From positions 186,001 through 250,000 of the forward strand of contig LR134353.1 of assembly GCA_900637135.1 (NCBI GenBank): 64,000 nucleotides of DNA, read 5' to 3'. Position numbers and translations under genes: made by a program. The notes beneath the pieces are model-generated. The model was given only the letters and a program-made list of their open reading frames with translations, had not been told where the DNA came from and did not search any database. Numbering within the stretch: position 1 is the stretch's first letter; each line of letters starts with the position of its first letter. Shown one piece after another: positions 20,821 to 32,215 of the stretch. Origin of the DNA: Mycolicibacterium flavescens. GTDB lineage: Bacteria > Actinomycetota > Actinomycetes > Mycobacteriales > Mycobacteriaceae.

Positions 20821-22710
20821 ATGGGGTTCCATAACCCGTTCATCAAGGACGGACTGATCAAGTTTCCCGACAACGGGAGCCTGGTCAAACACGTCGAACG
20901 ATGGGCGAAGGTGCGTGGAGACAAGCTCGCCTACCGCTTCCTGGACTTCTCCACCGAGCGCGACGGAGTCGCCCGCGATCTGCGCTGGGCCGACTTCGGC
21001 GCCCGCAACCGCGCGGTCGGTGCGCGTCTGCAACAGGTCACCCAGCCCGGTGACCGCGTCGCGATCCTGTGCCCGCAGAACCTCGACTACCTCGTCGCGT
21101 TCTTCGGGACCCTGTACTCGGGCCGCATCGCGGTGCCGCTGTTCGACCCCAACGAACCCGGCCATGTGGGCCGCCTGCACGCCGTGCTCGACGACTGCCA
21201 TCCGTCGGCGATCCTGACCACCACCGATGCGGCCGAGGGTGTGCGAAAGTTCTTCCGCACCCGTCCCGCCAACCAGCGTCCGCGCGTCATCGCCGTCGAC
21301 GCGGTGCCCAACGAGGTCGGCGCCACCTGGGAGCAAGTCCCGGTCGACGAGCACACCATCGCCTACCTGCAGTACACCTCGGGCTCCACGCGGATTCCGA
21401 CCGGCGTGCAGATCACCCACCTGAACCTCGCCACCAACGTGGTGCAGGTGATCGAGGCACTCGACGGGCAGGAAGGCGACCGGGGCGTGTCGTGGCTCCC
21501 GTTCTTCCACGACATGGGCCTGATCACCGTGCTGCTCTCGCCGATGCTCGGCCACTACATCACGTTCATGACCCCGGCCGCGTTCGTGCGCCGTCCCGGC
21601 CGTTGGATCCGCGAAATGGCCCGGAAGGAAGACGACACCGGCGGGACCATCTCGGTGGCCCCGAACTTCGCGTTCGACCACGCCGCCGCCCGTGGTGTGC
21701 CCAAGGACGGCGAACCGCCGCTCGACCTGTCCAACGTCAAGTGCATCCTCAACGGCAGCGAGCCGATCTCGGCGGCCACCGTGCGGAGGTTCAACGAAGC
21801 ATTCGGCCCGTTCGGATTCCAGCCCAAGGCGATCAAGCCCTCCTACGGTCTGGCCGAGGCCACGCTGTTCGTGTCCACCACGCCGATGGAGGCCGAGCCG
21901 ACGATCACCCTGGTCGACCGCGACGAGCTCAACAAGCACCGCTTCGTTCCGGTCCCGGAGGATTCACCCAAGGCCGTCCCGCAGGCCGGCGCGGGCAAGA
22001 TCGGCGTCGCCGAATGGGCGGTCATCGTCGACAACGAGACCGCTACCGAGCTGCCCGACGGTCAGATCGGCGAGGTCTGGATCAGCGGCCAGAACATGGG
22101 CACCGGCTACTGGGGTAAGCCCGAGGAGACGATCGCGACGTTCCAGAACATCCTCAAGTCGCGGACCAACCCGTCGCACGCCGAAGGGGCCACCGACGAC
22201 CAGACCTGGGTACGCACCGGCGACCTCGGCGCGTACTACGACGGTGAGCTCTACATCACCGGCCGCGTCAAGGATCTGGTGATCATCGACGGGCGCAATC
22301 ACTACCCGCAGGACCTGGAGTACTCCGCGCAGGAGGCCACCAAGGCGCTGCGCACCGGATTCGTCGCGGCGTTCTCGGTGCCCGCCAACCAATTGCCCGA
22401 CGAAGTGTTCGACAACGCCCACTCCGGACTCAAACGCGATCCTGACGACACCTCCGAGCAACTGGTGATCGTCGGTGAGCGAGCGCCCGGCGCCCACAAG
22501 CTCGACATGGGCCCCATCTCCGACGACATCCGCGCGGCGATCGCGGTGCGCCACGGCGTCACTGTCCGCGACGTGCTGCTGACCCCCGCCGGCGCGATCC
22601 CGCGCACCTCGAGCGGCAAGATCGGTCGCCGGGCGTGCCGCGCGGCCTACCTGGACGGCAGTCTGCGCAGCGGGAAGATCGCCAACGCGTTCCCCGACGA
22701 GACAGACTGA
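20821..22710 (+). CDS. fadD32: Long-chain fatty-acid-AMP ligase FadD32
   Basis: This 629-residue fatty-acyl-AMP ligase activates the meromycolic acid as an adenylate and loads it on the N-terminal ACP of Pks13. The ATP/AMP motif [15 protein letters not shown], the NGSEPIS and [11 protein letters not shown] blocks, and the C-terminal hinge [21 protein letters not shown] with SSGKIGR (catalytic Lys) are intact. The insertion that separates FAAL enzymes from acyl-CoA ligases is expected between these domains and is consistent with the length. ATG at 20821 follows ACAGGAGAG. pks13 begins 14 bases after the stop, and the enzyme, synthase and carboxylase genes form one operon. Confidence 0.96.
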   Translation: MGFHNPFIKDGLIKFPDNGSLVKHVERWAKVRGDKLAYRFLDFSTERDGVARDLRWADFGARNRAVGARLQQVTQPGDRVAILCPQNLDYLVAFFGTLYSGRIAVPLFDPNEPGHVGRLHAVLDDCHPSAILTTTDAAEGVRKFFRTRPANQRPRVIAVDAVPNEVGATWEQVPVDEHTIAYLQYTSGSTRIPTGVQITHLNLATNVVQVIEALDGQEGDRGVSWLPFFHDMGLITVLLSPMLGHYITFMTPAAFVRRPGRWIREMARKEDDTGGTISVAPNFAFDHAAARGVPKDGEPPLDLSNVKCILNGSEPISAATVRRFNEAFGPFGFQPKAIKPSYGLAEATLFVSTTPMEAEPTITLVDRDELNKHRFVPVPEDSPKAVPQAGAGKIGVAEWAVIVDNETATELPDGQIGEVWISGQNMGTGYWGKPEETIATFQNILKSRTNPSHAEGATDDQTWVRTGDLGAYYDGELYITGRVKDLVIIDGRNHYPQDLEYSAQEATKALRTGFVAAFSVPANQLPDEVFDNAHSGLKRDPDDTSEQLVIVGERAPGAHKLDMGPISDDIRAAIAVRHGVTVRDVLLTPAGAIPRTSSGKIGRRACRAAYLDGSLRSGKIANAFPDETD

Positions 22711-22724
22711 GATTTTTCCCGAAT

Positions 22725-25700
22725 ATGGCTGATACACAAGACGATTCGCAGCAACCTGAGATGCCGTCCGGCGACGAGATTCAGCTCGCCCCCGAAAAGC
22801 CGCTCACCGCACCGGGGTCTGATGTCGCCGCCGGGGCGGCTCCGGGGTCTGATGTCGCCGCCGGGGCGGCTCCGCGCACCGACATCACCGTCAACGAGAT
22901 GCGCGCCTGGCTGCGCGACTGGATCGGCAACGCCACCGGGCAATCACCCGACTCGATCAGCGAGAGCGCGCCGATGGTCGAACTCGGGCTGTCGTCGCGC
23001 GATGCCGTCGCGATGGCCAGCGACATCGAGGACCTCACCGGCGTCACGTTGACCGCCACCGTGGCGTTCCGCCACCCCACCATCGAATCGCTGGCGACGG
23101 TGATCGTCGAGGGTGAGCCGGAGGTCGAGGACGCCGGCGATGACGACGAGGACTGGACGCGCACGCGCGACGTCGAGGACATCGCGATCGTCGGTCTGGC
23201 CACCCGCTTCCCCGGGGACATGAACACCCCCGACGAGACGTGGCAGGCGCTCCTGGAGGGCCGCGACGCGATCACCGATCTGCCGGAGGGCCGCTGGGAG
23301 GAGTTCCTCGGCGAGCCCCGCATCGCCGAGCGCGTCGCCAAGGCCCGCACCCGCGGCGGCTACCTGACCGACATCAAGGGGTTCGACGCCGAGTTCTTCG
23401 CACTGTCGAAGATGGAGGCCGACAACATCGATCCGCAGCAGCGGATGGCGCTCGAATTGACCTGGGAGGCACTGGAAAACGCCCGCATCCCCGCATCGAG
23501 CCTGCGCGGCGGCAACGTCGGTGTCTACATCGGCAGCTCGCTCAACGACTACAGCTTCCTGGCCATGTCGGACCCGTCGATCGCCCACCCGTACGCGATC
23601 ACCGGCACGGCGAGTTCGATCATCGCCAACCGGGTTTCGTACTTCTACGACTTCCGCGGCCCCTCGGTGGCCGTCGACACCGCCTGCTCGAGTTCGCTGG
23701 TCGCCGCGCACCAGGGTGTGCAGGCGCTGCGCTCGGGTGAGGCCGACGTCGTTGTCGTCGGCGGCGTCAACGCGTTGATCACCCCGCTGGTGACGGTCGG
23801 CTTCGACGAGGTCGGCGGGGTGCTCGCGCCGGACGGCCGGATCAAGTCGTTCTCGCAGGACGCCGACGGCTACGCCCGCTCCGAAGGCGGCGGAATGCTC
23901 GTGCTCAAGCGAGTTTCCGACGCCCGCCGCGACGGTGACGACATCCTCGCGGTGATCGCGGGCAGCGCTGTCAACCACGACGGCCGGTCCAACGGCCTGC
24001 TCGCGCCGAATCCCGACGCGCAGGCCGAGGTGCTGCGCAAGGCGTACAAGGACGCCGGCATCAACCCACGCCTCGTCGACTACATCGAGGCGCACGGCAC
24101 CGGCACCATCCTCGGCGACCCGATCGAGGCCGACGCGCTCGGCCGCGTCGTCGGCAGGGGCCGGGCGGCCGACAAGCCCGCACTGCTGGGCGCGATCAAA
24201 TCCAATGTGGGACACCTGGAGTCGGCCGCAGGCGCGGCGAGCCTGGCGAAGATGGCGTTGGCCCTGCGCAACGACAAGATCCCGCCGTCGATCAACTACG
24301 CAGGCCCCAACCCCTACATCGACTTCGACGGTGTGCACCTCAAGGTCGCCGACACCGTCTCCGACTGGCCGCGCTACAGCGGCTATGCCATCACCGGCGT
24401 CTCGGGGTTCGGTTTCGGCGGCGCCAACGCCCACCTCGTGCTGCGCGAGGTGCTGCCGTCGGACCTCGTCGAGCCCGAACCGGAACCGGAAACCCAAGCC
24501 GAGCAAGGCAAGTCGTCCGACGCCAACGCCGTCTACATCGGCGGGGTGCGGATGGACGAGTACGGCGAATTCGTCGATGACGACGATGACGACGACGCCT
24601 TGGACCGCCCCGCGCACGCGCTGCAGGACGAGCCCGAGCTGCCCGGCCTGACCGACGAGGCCAAGCGCCTGCTCGAGGTTGCCCGCGAGGAGATGGAGGC
24701 CGAAGAACAGGCCGCTCCGGTTGTGCCGCTGGTGGTTTCGGGCTTCCTGACATCACGGAAGAAGGCCACGGCCGCCGAGCTCGCCGACTGGATCGACAGC
24801 CCCGAGGGGCGCGCGTCGTCGCTCGAGTCGATCGGCCGCGCGCTGTCGCGGCGCAACCACGGGCGTTCGCGCGCGGTGGTGCTGGCCCACGATCACGACG
24901 AGGCCATCAAGGGCCTGCGCGCGGTGGCCGAGGGCAAGCAGCACCCGAGCGTGTTCAGCGCCGACGGCCCGGTGACGAACGGGCCCGTGTGGGTGCTCGC
25001 GGGCTTCGGTGCCCAACACCGCAAGATGGGCAAGAACCTGTATCTGCGCAACGAGGTGTTCGCAGAGTGGATCAACAAGGTCGACGCCCTCATCCAGGAT
25101 GAACGGGGTTATTCGATCCTCGAGCTGATCCTCGATGACGCGGTCGACTACACCAATGAGACCTGCGAGTACCCCATCGAAGTCGTCCAGACCGTGATCT
25201 TCGCCCTGCAGATCGCGCTCGGTGAGTTGCTCAAGCACCACGGCGCCAAACCCGCTGCGGTGGTAGGCCAGTCGCTCGGCGAGGCCGCCGCCGCGTACTT
25301 CGCGGGCGGCCTGTCTCTGGAGGACGCCACTCGGGCCATCTGTTCGCGTGCTCACCTCATGGGCGAGGGCGAGGCCATGCTGTTCGGCGAATGGATCCGG
25401 TTGATGGCGCTGGTCGAGTACTCGGCCGACGAGATCGACACTGTGTTCGCCGATTTCAAAGATCTCGAGGTGTGTGTCTACGCCGCGCCGACGCAGACCG
25501 TCATCGGCGGGCCGCCCGACCAGGTCGACGCGATCATCGAGCGCTGCGAGCAAGAGGGCAAGTTCGCCCGCAAGATGCAGACCAAGGGCGCCAGCCACAC
25601 CTCCCAGATGGACCCGCTGCTGGGCGAGCTGGCCGCCGAACTCGTCGGCATCGAACCGCATCCGATCAAGATCGGTTACTTCTCGACGGTGCACGAGGGT

Positions 25701-28331
25701 CGTTACCTGCGCCCCGGTGAGACCATCCACGATGTCGACTACTGGAAGAAGGGGCTGCGTCACAGCGTCTACTTCACCCACGGCATTCGCAACGCCGTCG
25801 ACAACGGCCATACGACCTTCCTGGAGTTGGCGCCGAACCCGGTGGCGCTCATGCAGGTCGGCCTGACGACGGCGGCGGCCGGTCTGCACAACGCCCAGCT
25901 GATCGCGACGCTGGCGCGCAAGCAGGACGAGGTCGACTCGATGACCGTGGCGATGGCCCAGCTGTTCGTACACGGCCACGATCTGGACTTCCGCACGCTG
26001 TTCCCCCGGCGGTCCAAGGGGCTGGCCGGCGCGCTGGATTTCGCGAACATCCCGCCGACCCGCTTCAAGCGCAAACCGCACTGGCTCGACGCGCGGTTCA
26101 CCGGCGACAGCTCGGTGATGATGCCGGGCAACCACGTCGCCACCCCGGACGGCAGGCACGTCTGGGAGTACGCCCCCAAGGGTGAGCCGGATCTGGCCGG
26201 GTTGGTCAAAGCCGCTGCCGCACAGGTCATCCCCGATGCCAAGCTGGTCGCGTCCGAACAGCGCGCGGTGCCCGGCGAGGGCGCGCGGCTGGTGACGACA
26301 CTGACCCGCCATCCCGGAGGGGCCAGCGTGCAGGTGCACGCACGCATCGACGAGTCGTTCACCCTGGTGTACGACGCCGTGGTGAGCCGCACCGGCGCCG
26401 CGGCAGCGCTGCCCGTCGCGGTGGCGACGGGAGCGGCTGTGGCTGACCAGGTTTCGGCGGCACCTGCGGACCAGCCCGAGGAAGATGCTCCCGAGATTCT
26501 GCAGGACAACCTGACTGCGGGTGCGGGCCTGGCCGCCGGCTTCGCGAAGTGGTCACCGGACTCCGGTGAGTCGATCCGCGACCGCCTCGGCGCGATCGTC
26601 GGCGGGGCAATGGGTTACGAGCCCGAGGACCTGCCGTGGGAGGTGCCGCTGATCGAGCTCGGCCTGGACTCGCTGATGGCTGTGCGGATCAAGAACCGCG
26701 TCGAGTACGACTTCGACCTGCCGCCGATCCAGCTGACCGCGGTGCGCGACGCCAACCTGTATGCGGTCGAGAAGCTGATCCAGTACGCGATCGAGCACCG
26801 CGACGAGGTCGACCAGCTCGCCGAGGCGCAGAAGGGCAAGACGGCCGAGGAGATCGCCGCCGAGCAGGCCGAGTTGATGGGCGGGGCGAGCACCGTCGCC
26901 GAACTCGAGGAGAAGCTCGCCGAGGCCGGGCACCCGCTGGGAACCCAGGAAGACGACAAGGGCCGGGCCGAGGTGCTCAGCGGCGCCAGCCCGGACACCG
27001 TCGGCGCCCCGGCTCCGGATCCGCAGGCCGAGCCGTCCACCCAGGCCACGGACATCCCGCCGCCGCCGACCGACCCGAGCGGCCCGGCGATTCCGCCGCC
27101 GCCGACGGATCCGAGCGGCCCCACGCCCCAAACCGCCGCAGGCGGCCCGTCGAAGTCGACGGTCGCGGCGGCCAGCAAGATCCTCACCCAGGAGGCGGTC
27201 ACCGAGGCGCTGGGCTCCGACGTGCCGCCACGTGACGCCGCCGAACGCGTCACGTTCGCGACGTGGGCGATCGTCACCGGTAAGTCGCCGGGCGGCATCT
27301 TCAACGACCTGCCCGATGTCGATGACGCGACCGCGACCAAGATCGCCGAGCGGCTGACCGAGCGGGTCGACGAGGGCACCATCACCGCCGACGACGTCCG
27401 CTCCGCGAAGACCATCGAGGAGCTGTCCACCACCGTTCGCGACTACCTCGAGGGCGGCAAGGTCGACGGCTTCGTGCGGACGCTGCGCGCCCCATCCCAA
27501 GACTCGGACCGGATCCCGGTGTTCGTCTTCCACGCCGCAGGCGGTTCGACGGTGGTCTACGAGCCGCTGCTCAAGCGGTTGCCCGCGGACACGCCGATGT
27601 ACGGCATCGAGCGCGTCGAGGGCTCCATCGAGGAGCGCGCCCGCGAGTACGTGCCGAAACTGTTGGAGCTCAACGGTTGGACGGGAGACAAGCAGGGTCG
27701 CCCGTTCGTCCTGGCCGGTTGGTCGCTGGGTGGTGTGCTTGCCTACGCGTGCGCGATCGGACTCAAGCAGGCGGGCGCCGACGTGCGGTTCGTCGGTTTG
27801 ATCGACGCGGTACGTCCGAGTGAGGAGATCCCCCAGACGAAGGAGGAGACCCGCGCCCGGTGGGATCGCTACGCCCGCTTCGCCGAGCGCACATTCAACG
27901 TCGAGATTCCCGAGATCCCATACGAGGAACTCGAGGCACTCGACGACGAGGGCCAGGTGCGCTACGTCCTCGACGTGGTGAGCCAGAGCGGGGTGCAGAT
28001 CCCCGGCGGCATCATCGAGCACCAGCGCACGTCATATCTGGATCAGCGGGCCATCGACACCGCCGAGATCAAGCCGTACGACGGCAAGGTCACGCTGTAC
28101 ATGGCTGACCGCTACCACGACGACGCGATCTACTTCGAGCCGCGCTACGCCACCCGCAAGCCGGACGGCGGCTGGGGTGAGTTCGTGTCTGACCTGGAGG
28201 TCGTCCCGATCGGGGGCGAGCACATCCAGGTGATCGACGAGCCGTACATTGCGAAGGTCGGGGCGCACATGAGCGAGTCGATCAGCCAGATCGAGGCCGA
28301 CAACACCGATCAGGAGAAGCAGGGCAAGTGA
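22725..28331 (+). CDS. pks13: Polyketide synthase Pks13 (mycolic acid condensase)
   Basis: This 1868-residue type I PKS condenses the meromycolate and carboxylated alpha-branch chains and releases alpha-alkyl beta-ketoacid onto trehalose. Domains in order are N-terminal ACP (Ser91 in LGLSSRDAV), KS (Cys321 in DTACSSSL, with the HGTGT and [10 protein letters not shown] histidine blocks), AT (Ser850 in GQSLGEAAA), C-terminal ACP (Ser1316 in LGLDSLMAV), and TE (Ser1667 in GWSLGG, His1833 in GGEHI). It is longer than the M. tuberculosis protein because of a repeated acidic/alanine N-terminus and a Pro-rich linker between ACP and TE. ATG at 22725 lacks a good Shine-Dalgarno sequence, so coupling to fadD32 is likely. 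The stop overlaps the accD4 GTG. Confidence 0.97.
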   Translation: MADTQDDSQQPEMPSGDEIQLAPEKPLTAPGSDVAAGAAPGSDVAAGAAPRTDITVNEMRAWLRDWIGNATGQSPDSISESAPMVELGLSSRDAVAMASDIEDLTGVTLTATVAFRHPTIESLATVIVEGEPEVEDAGDDDEDWTRTRDVEDIAIVGLATRFPGDMNTPDETWQALLEGRDAITDLPEGRWEEFLGEPRIAERVAKARTRGGYLTDIKGFDAEFFALSKMEADNIDPQQRMALELTWEALENARIPASSLRGGNVGVYIGSSLNDYSFLAMSDPSIAHPYAITGTASSIIANRVSYFYDFRGPSVAVDTACSSSLVAAHQGVQALRSGEADVVVVGGVNALITPLVTVGFDEVGGVLAPDGRIKSFSQDADGYARSEGGGMLVLKRVSDARRDGDDILAVIAGSAVNHDGRSNGLLAPNPDAQAEVLRKAYKDAGINPRLVDYIEAHGTGTILGDPIEADALGRVVGRGRAADKPALLGAIKSNVGHLESAAGAASLAKMALALRNDKIPPSINYAGPNPYIDFDGVHLKVADTVSDWPRYSGYAITGVSGFGFGGANAHLVLREVLPSDLVEPEPEPETQAEQGKSSDANAVYIGGVRMDEYGEFVDDDDDDDALDRPAHALQDEPELPGLTDEAKRLLEVAREEMEAEEQAAPVVPLVVSGFLTSRKKATAAELADWIDSPEGRASSLESIGRALSRRNHGRSRAVVLAHDHDEAIKGLRAVAEGKQHPSVFSADGPVTNGPVWVLAGFGAQHRKMGKNLYLRNEVFAEWINKVDALIQDERGYSILELILDDAVDYTNETCEYPIEVVQTVIFALQIALGELLKHHGAKPAAVVGQSLGEAAAAYFAGGLSLEDATRAICSRAHLMGEGEAMLFGEWIRLMALVEYSADEIDTVFADFKDLEVCVYAAPTQTVIGGPPDQVDAIIERCEQEGKFARKMQTKGASHTSQMDPLLGELAAELVGIEPHPIKIGYFSTVHEGRYLRPGETIHDVDYWKKGLRHSVYFTHGIRNAVDNGHTTFLELAPNPVALMQVGLTTAAAGLHNAQLIATLARKQDEVDSMTVAMAQLFVHGHDLDFRTLFPRRSKGLAGALDFANIPPTRFKRKPHWLDARFTGDSSVMMPGNHVATPDGRHVWEYAPKGEPDLAGLVKAAAAQVIPDAKLVASEQRAVPGEGARLVTTLTRHPGGASVQVHARIDESFTLVYDAVVSRTGAAAALPVAVATGAAVADQVSAAPADQPEEDAPEILQDNLTAGAGLAAGFAKWSPDSGESIRDRLGAIVGGAMGYEPEDLPWEVPLIELGLDSLMAVRIKNRVEYDFDLPPIQLTAVRDANLYAVEKLIQYAIEHRDEVDQLAEAQKGKTAEEIAAEQAELMGGASTVAELEEKLAEAGHPLGTQEDDKGRAEVLSGASPDTVGAPAPDPQAEPSTQATDIPPPPTDPSGPAIPPPPTDPSGPTPQTAAGGPSKSTVAAASKILTQEAVTEALGSDVPPRDAAERVTFATWAIVTGKSPGGIFNDLPDVDDATATKIAERLTERVDEGTITADDVRSAKTIEELSTTVRDYLEGGKVDGFVRTLRAPSQDSDRIPVFVFHAAGGSTVVYEPLLKRLPADTPMYGIERVEGSIEERAREYVPKLLELNGWTGDKQGRPFVLAGWSLGGVLAYACAIGLKQAGADVRFVGLIDAVRPSEEIPQTKEETRARWDRYARFAERTFNVEIPEIPYEELEALDDEGQVRYVLDVVSQSGVQIPGGIIEHQRTSYLDQRAIDTAEIKPYDGKVTLYMADRYHDDAIYFEPRYATRKPDGGWGEFVSDLEVVPIGGEHIQVIDEPYIAKVGAHMSESISQIEADNTDQEKQGK
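22812..22871 (+). repeat. Exact 30-base tandem duplication in pks13
   Basis: Two identical 30-base units (22812-22841 and 22842-22871) encode the peptide [10 protein letters not shown] twice, before the N-terminal ACP domain. Identity at every third position implies a recent duplication. It keeps the reading frame. Confidence 0.95.
27054..27125 (+). repeat. Imperfect 36-base tandem repeat in the Pks13 linker
   Basis: Two 36-base units (27054-27089 and 27090-27125) each encode [11 protein letters not shown] plus one residue. They form the flexible proline linker between the C-terminal ACP and the thioesterase domain. Third-position differences show the copies are older than the N-terminal 30-base duplication. 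Confidence 0.85.
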
Positions 28332-29902
28332 CGACGGAATCTCTCCCGCCCATCCGCACCAGGACCACCGCAGAACTGCTCGCCGAACTCCGCGAGAAGC
28401 TGGAGCAGGCCAAGGAGCCCGGTGGGGAGAAGGCGGTCGCCAAGCGGGAGAGAAAGGGCATTCCGAGTGCCCGCGCGCGAATCCACGCCCTGGTCGATCC
28501 GGGCAGCTTCCTGGAGATCGGCGCGTTGGCGAAGACGCCCGGCGATCCGAACGCGTTGTTCGGCGACGGCGTGGTGACGGGTCACGCCAGGATCAACGGC
28601 AGGCCGGTCGGCGTGTTCAGCCACGACCAGACGGTGTTCCAGGGCTCGGTCGGCGAGATCTTCGGCCGCAAGGTGGCCAAGCTGATGGAGTGGGTGGCGA
28701 TGGTCGGCTGCCCGATCATCGGTATCAACGACTCGGCGGGCGCGCGGATCCAGGACGCCGTGACGTCGCTGGCGTGGTACGCCGAGCTGGGCCGCCGCCA
28801 CGAACTGCTCCGCGGGCTGGTTCCCGAGATCTCGATCATCCTCGGCAAATGCGCTGGAGGCGCGGTGTATTCGCCGATCCAGACCGATCTCGTGGTGGCC
28901 GTCCGGGATCAGGGCTACATGTTCGTCACCGGACCCGACGTCATCAAGGACGTCACCGGTGAAGACGTCTCCCTCGATGAACTCGGCGGCGCCGATGCCC
29001 AGGCCCGCTACGGCAACATCCACCAGGTCGTGGAGAGCGAGGCCGCGGCGTTCCAGTATGTCCGCGACTACCTGGAGTTCCTGCCCGCCAACACGTTCGA
29101 CGATCCGCCGATCGTCAACCCGGGCTTGGAGCCCGAGCTCACGCCGCACGACTACGAGCTGGACTCGATCGTGCCGGACAGCGACAACATGGCCTACGAC
29201 ATGCACGAGATCCTGCTGCGGATCTTCGACGACGGCGACGTCTTCGATGTGGCCGAGCAGCAGGGCCCGGCGATCATCACCGCGTTCGCGCGGGTCGACG
29301 GACACCCGGTCGGGGTGGTCGCCAACCAGCCGATGCACTTGTCCGGGTCGATCGACAACGAGGCCTCCGACAAGGCCGCGCGGTTCATCCGGTTCTGCGA
29401 CTCCTACAACCTGCCTTTGGTTTTCGTCGTCGATACGCCGGGATTCATGCCGGGTGTGCAGCAGGAGAAGGGCGGCATCATCAAGCGCGGCGGCCGCTTC
29501 CTCAACGCCGTCGTCGAGGCCGACGTGCCGAAGGTGACCATCACCATCCGCAAGTCTTACGGCGGCGCGTATGCGGTGATGGGTTCCAAGCAGCTGTCGG
29601 CGGACCTGAACTTCGCGTGGCCGACCGCGCGCATCGCGGTCATCGGCGCCGAGGGTGCGGCCCAGCTGTTGGTGAAGCGGTTCCCGGATCCGACTGCGCC
29701 GGAGGTGCAGAAGATCCGCGCCGACTTCATCGAGGGTTACAACCTCAACATGGCCACGCCGTGGATTGCCGCCGAACGGGGCTTTATCGACGCGGTGATC
29801 CAGCCGCACGAGACCCGGCTGTTATTGCGCAAGTCGCTGAACCTGCTGCGCGACAAGCAGATCACCCGCGTCCAGCGCAAGCACGGCCTCACACCCATAT
29901 AA
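28328..29902 (+). CDS. accD4: Acyl-CoA carboxylase beta subunit AccD4
   Basis: This is a 524-residue carboxyltransferase subunit of the acyl-CoA carboxylase that makes carboxyacyl-CoA (the alpha-branch donor) for Pks13. Crotonase-fold N- and C-halves are visible. Acyl-CoA oxyanion-hole glycines lie in [14 protein letters not shown] and CAGGAVYSP, and carboxybiotin-site glycines in [13 protein letters not shown] and [14 protein letters not shown] at 28328 overlaps the pks13 stop (GTGA), so the two are translationally coupled. The protein works with AccA3 and AccE5, which are encoded elsewhere. A hairpin region separates it from the convergent folE cassette. Confidence 0.95.
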   Translation: MTTESLPPIRTRTTAELLAELREKLEQAKEPGGEKAVAKRERKGIPSARARIHALVDPGSFLEIGALAKTPGDPNALFGDGVVTGHARINGRPVGVFSHDQTVFQGSVGEIFGRKVAKLMEWVAMVGCPIIGINDSAGARIQDAVTSLAWYAELGRRHELLRGLVPEISIILGKCAGGAVYSPIQTDLVVAVRDQGYMFVTGPDVIKDVTGEDVSLDELGGADAQARYGNIHQVVESEAAAFQYVRDYLEFLPANTFDDPPIVNPGLEPELTPHDYELDSIVPDSDNMAYDMHEILLRIFDDGDVFDVAEQQGPAIITAFARVDGHPVGVVANQPMHLSGSIDNEASDKAARFIRFCDSYNLPLVFVVDTPGFMPGVQQEKGGIIKRGGRFLNAVVEADVPKVTITIRKSYGGAYAVMGSKQLSADLNFAWPTARIAVIGAEGAAQLLVKRFPDPTAPEVQKIRADFIEGYNLNMATPWIAAERGFIDAVIQPHETRLLLRKSLNLLRDKQITRVQRKHGLTPI

Positions 29903-29912
29903 GTTCTTCTTG

Positions 29913-29964
29913 TTCCGCGAGCGCCCGTGTTTGCACGCGACACGCCGCGAAAGTTCGACACTTT
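29913..29964. terminator. Hairpin cluster between convergent accD4 and RibD-C gene
   Basis: The first hairpin has an outer arm TTCCGCG (29913-29919) against CGCGAA (29946-29951) and an inner stem CGTGT (29926-29930) against ACACG (29940-29944). A second, AAAGT-TCGAC-ACTTT, spans 29950-29964. They sit in the 92-base gap between converging stops, a natural place for bidirectional termination. No long T run is present. Confidence 0.5.
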
Positions 29965-29994
29965 GCGGACCGTCGTCGCGGCGCCAGCGTCCAG

Positions 29995-30747
29995 TCAGCG
30001 CCGAATCCATCGGACGATGACGGTGCCGTCGTCGCCGAGCAGTACATCTCTGCGCCGCATACCAAGCTCGACATGCGCCGGTGTGACTGCGATCCGGCGC
30101 GCGGGACCCGCCACCATCATCGGGCTGGTGGTGAGGCACAACTCGTCGATGTCGTCGCCGGCGACCAGGTGAGAGAACAGCGTCGGGCCGCCCTCCACCA
30201 GCACCCGGTTCAGACCGAGATCGCCAAGCGCGCGACGTATTGCGGCAGAGGTGATTTGACCCTCGGGCATCTCGCACACCACCGCGCCGCCCGCTTCGAG
30301 CGCTCGCCGCGCTGAACTGGTGGCACTCGCAGATACCAACACGATCGGCGGAACCGTCGCCGTAAGCAGATGAGGCGGGATCACGCCTCGACTGGAAACG
30401 ACCACCAACCGCAAGGCGGGGGACAAACCGTGCGAAAGCCGCCACCCCTGTGCATCCGCCTCCACACGAAGATCGGCATACGGCTTGGACCCTGCGGTGG
30501 TCGCGCCTACCAGGATCACGTCAGCCACTTCACGCAACCGAGTGAAGACTCGCCGGTCGGTCGGCGTACCCAGCTTGCGGCCCGCTCCGTCGAGCGTGAC
30601 GGCGCCGTCGATGCTCGCGATGAAATTGGCGCGAAGCCTTGGTTCGGCGGGCGTTTCGGGGTACGCGAGCAGGTCGCGCAACGCCTCGTCGGTGAGTGTC
30701 TCCACCTCGTACAGCGTCGACGGTGGTCTTGCGGCAACAGCGGTCAT
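29995..30747 (-). CDS. RibD C-terminal-domain reductase (dihydrofolate-reductase-like fold)
   Basis: This is a 250-residue single-domain protein of the RibD_C family. It lacks the deaminase domain of bifunctional RibD. Visible motifs are RANFIASIDGAVTLDG near the N-terminus, ADVILVGATTAGSKPY for NADPH binding, and the family block LVEGGPTLFSHLVAGDDIDELCLTTSP. RibD_C enzymes reduce pyrimidine or pterin-type substrates with NADPH. The related M. tuberculosis Rv2671 has dihydrofolate-reductase-like activity. ATG at 30747 overlaps the transporter stop (ATGA), and the longer open frame is shadow of the transporter. It is the last gene of the folE-MFS-ribD_C cassette, so a reduced pterin or folate substrate is plausible (inference). 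Confidence 0.85.
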   Translation of the reverse strand: MTAVAARPPSTLYEVETLTDEALRDLLAYPETPAEPRLRANFIASIDGAVTLDGAGRKLGTPTDRRVFTRLREVADVILVGATTAGSKPYADLRVEADAQGWRLSHGLSPALRLVVVSSRGVIPPHLLTATVPPIVLVSASATSSARRALEAGGAVVCEMPEGQITSAAIRRALGDLGLNRVLVEGGPTLFSHLVAGDDIDELCLTTSPMMVAGPARRIAVTPAHVELGMRRRDVLLGDDGTVIVRWIRR

Positions 30748-32210
30748 GGCCCGGTGCTCACATTTCTCTCGGAATGGCTCACGGCTTGGACGGCTCGCGG
30801 GGAAGGGCCGGTGAAGAAGATCGCCGCGATCGCGCCGAGTCCCGCCACCGTCGCGGGTAACAGCATGGAGTGCGACATCGCTTCGAGGGCCGCGGTTCCC
30901 GACAACTCCGGGGCCAGCTCGGAAGCGTCGTGGGACTCGATGTCGGCCTGAGCTGTCAACAACGCGGCGATGCTCGCACTGCCGAGCGCGGCCCCGATCT
31001 GCCGAATCGTATTGAAGACGGCCGAGCCCGCGCCCGCCAGATCGTCGGGCAGCGTCCGGGATGCGGTGACGGCCAACGGTTCCCACGTGAGTGCACCCGC
31101 CGCCCCGATGAGCATGAGTGGCAGTGTCATTCGCCAGACGGGTGCCGACTGGTTCATCTCCAGCGCGAGCCACACCAACGCGACCGCCGTCAGCGTGAAG
31201 CCGGGGCACACGATGGACCGTGGCGCGACGCGGTCGACGAGCCTTCCGACGATCGGGGCGAGGACACCGGTCGCAACCGCCATCGGAGCCGTCACCAGGC
31301 CCGCATGTGTTGCGGTCATACCGCGCACGTCTTGCAGATAGAACATCAGCGGAACGGCGAACGCGACGATCGTGAAACTGATCAGTGCGATGCCCAGATT
31401 CGACAGTGCGAAGTCGCGGTGGCGGAACAGGTCCAGGGGCACCAACGGCTCCGAACGCTGAATCGACTGCCACAGAACGAATCCCGCCAGGAATGCGCAT
31501 CCGCCGGCGATCGCGGCCCACGTCGTCGGCCCCCACGCGTGGTGACGCCCCTCCTGCAGGGCGAAGACGATCAGGCAGATGCCGGCTCCCGACAGCAGCA
31601 CCCCCAGCATGTCCAAGCGGTGTGGACGCGTGGGCAGGGCAGGGATCAGTCGAAGCGCCAACACGAGGCCCACGGCGCCGATCGGGATGTTGACGAGGAA
31701 GATCGACCGCCAGCCCAACGCGTCCACCAGCAGCCCACCGGCCACCGGACCGACCAGCAGGCCGAGACCCGCTGTCGCGCCCCAGAGACTCACCGGAACG
31801 CCGCGCTGCTGGGGCGGGAAGATGCGGGTGACCGCGGACAGCGTTTGCGGCGTCATCAGCGCCGCGCCAACACCCTGGGCGACCCGCCCGGCAATCAGCA
31901 TCCCTATCGATTCGGACACCCCGCACCACAGCGAGGCCAACGTGAACGCCGCAAGACCGGCGACATACAGGGTCTTCGGACCGAAGCGGTCGCCGAGGCG
32001 CCCACCAACCGGCAGCAGCGCCGCGAACGCCAGCAGGTAGGCGCTGGTCACCCAGATGACGGCATGGTAGGACGCCGCGAATTCCTCTTTGATGACCGGG
32101 TTGGCCACGGCGACGATCGTCGAGTCGACGACGATCAGGAAGAAGCCGGTCATCATCGCCCACACCGCGCGCAGTGACGGCCTAACGGTCGGCGCGTTCG
32201 GCGTGGGCAC
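30744..32210 (-). CDS. MFS drug:H+ antiporter-2 family exporter (14 TM type)
   Basis: This is a 488-residue major facilitator exporter of the EmrB/QacA (DHA2) type. Conserved signatures are the helix-1 motif VDSTIVAVANPVI, motif A GGRLGDRFGPK between helices 2 and 3, and the antiporter motif C region LGLLVGPVAGGLLVD. About 14 hydrophobic segments are present. GTG at 32210 has a near-perfect GGAGGT ribosome binding site seven bases upstream; a second GTG at 32219 is less well placed. It starts 5 bases after folE stops and overlaps the RibD_C gene by 4. It is likely to export a pterin-related product or an antifolate-like compound (inference from neighbours). Confidence 0.9.
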   Translation of the reverse strand: MPTPNAPTVRPSLRAVWAMMTGFFLIVVDSTIVAVANPVIKEEFAASYHAVIWVTSAYLLAFAALLPVGGRLGDRFGPKTLYVAGLAAFTLASLWCGVSESIGMLIAGRVAQGVGAALMTPQTLSAVTRIFPPQQRGVPVSLWGATAGLGLLVGPVAGGLLVDALGWRSIFLVNIPIGAVGLVLALRLIPALPTRPHRLDMLGVLLSGAGICLIVFALQEGRHHAWGPTTWAAIAGGCAFLAGFVLWQSIQRSEPLVPLDLFRHRDFALSNLGIALISFTIVAFAVPLMFYLQDVRGMTATHAGLVTAPMAVATGVLAPIVGRLVDRVAPRSIVCPGFTLTAVALVWLALEMNQSAPVWRMTLPLMLIGAAGALTWEPLAVTASRTLPDDLAGAGSAVFNTIRQIGAALGSASIAALLTAQADIESHDASELAPELSGTAALEAMSHSMLLPATVAGLGAIAAIFFTGPSPRAVQAVSHSERNVSTGP

Positions 32211-32215
32211 CGAGA

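Noticed and set aside
22944..24617. A 557-codon minus-strand frame across the Pks13 ketosynthase
   Set aside because: It is a shadow of a well-conserved domain. No start signal or homology is visible, and it would be antisense to an essential gene.
29995..32163. A 722-codon fusion of the transporter region with RibD-C
   Set aside because: The N-terminal two thirds is an out-of-frame reading of the MFS gene. The real reductase starts at ATG 30747, where it overlaps the MFS stop.
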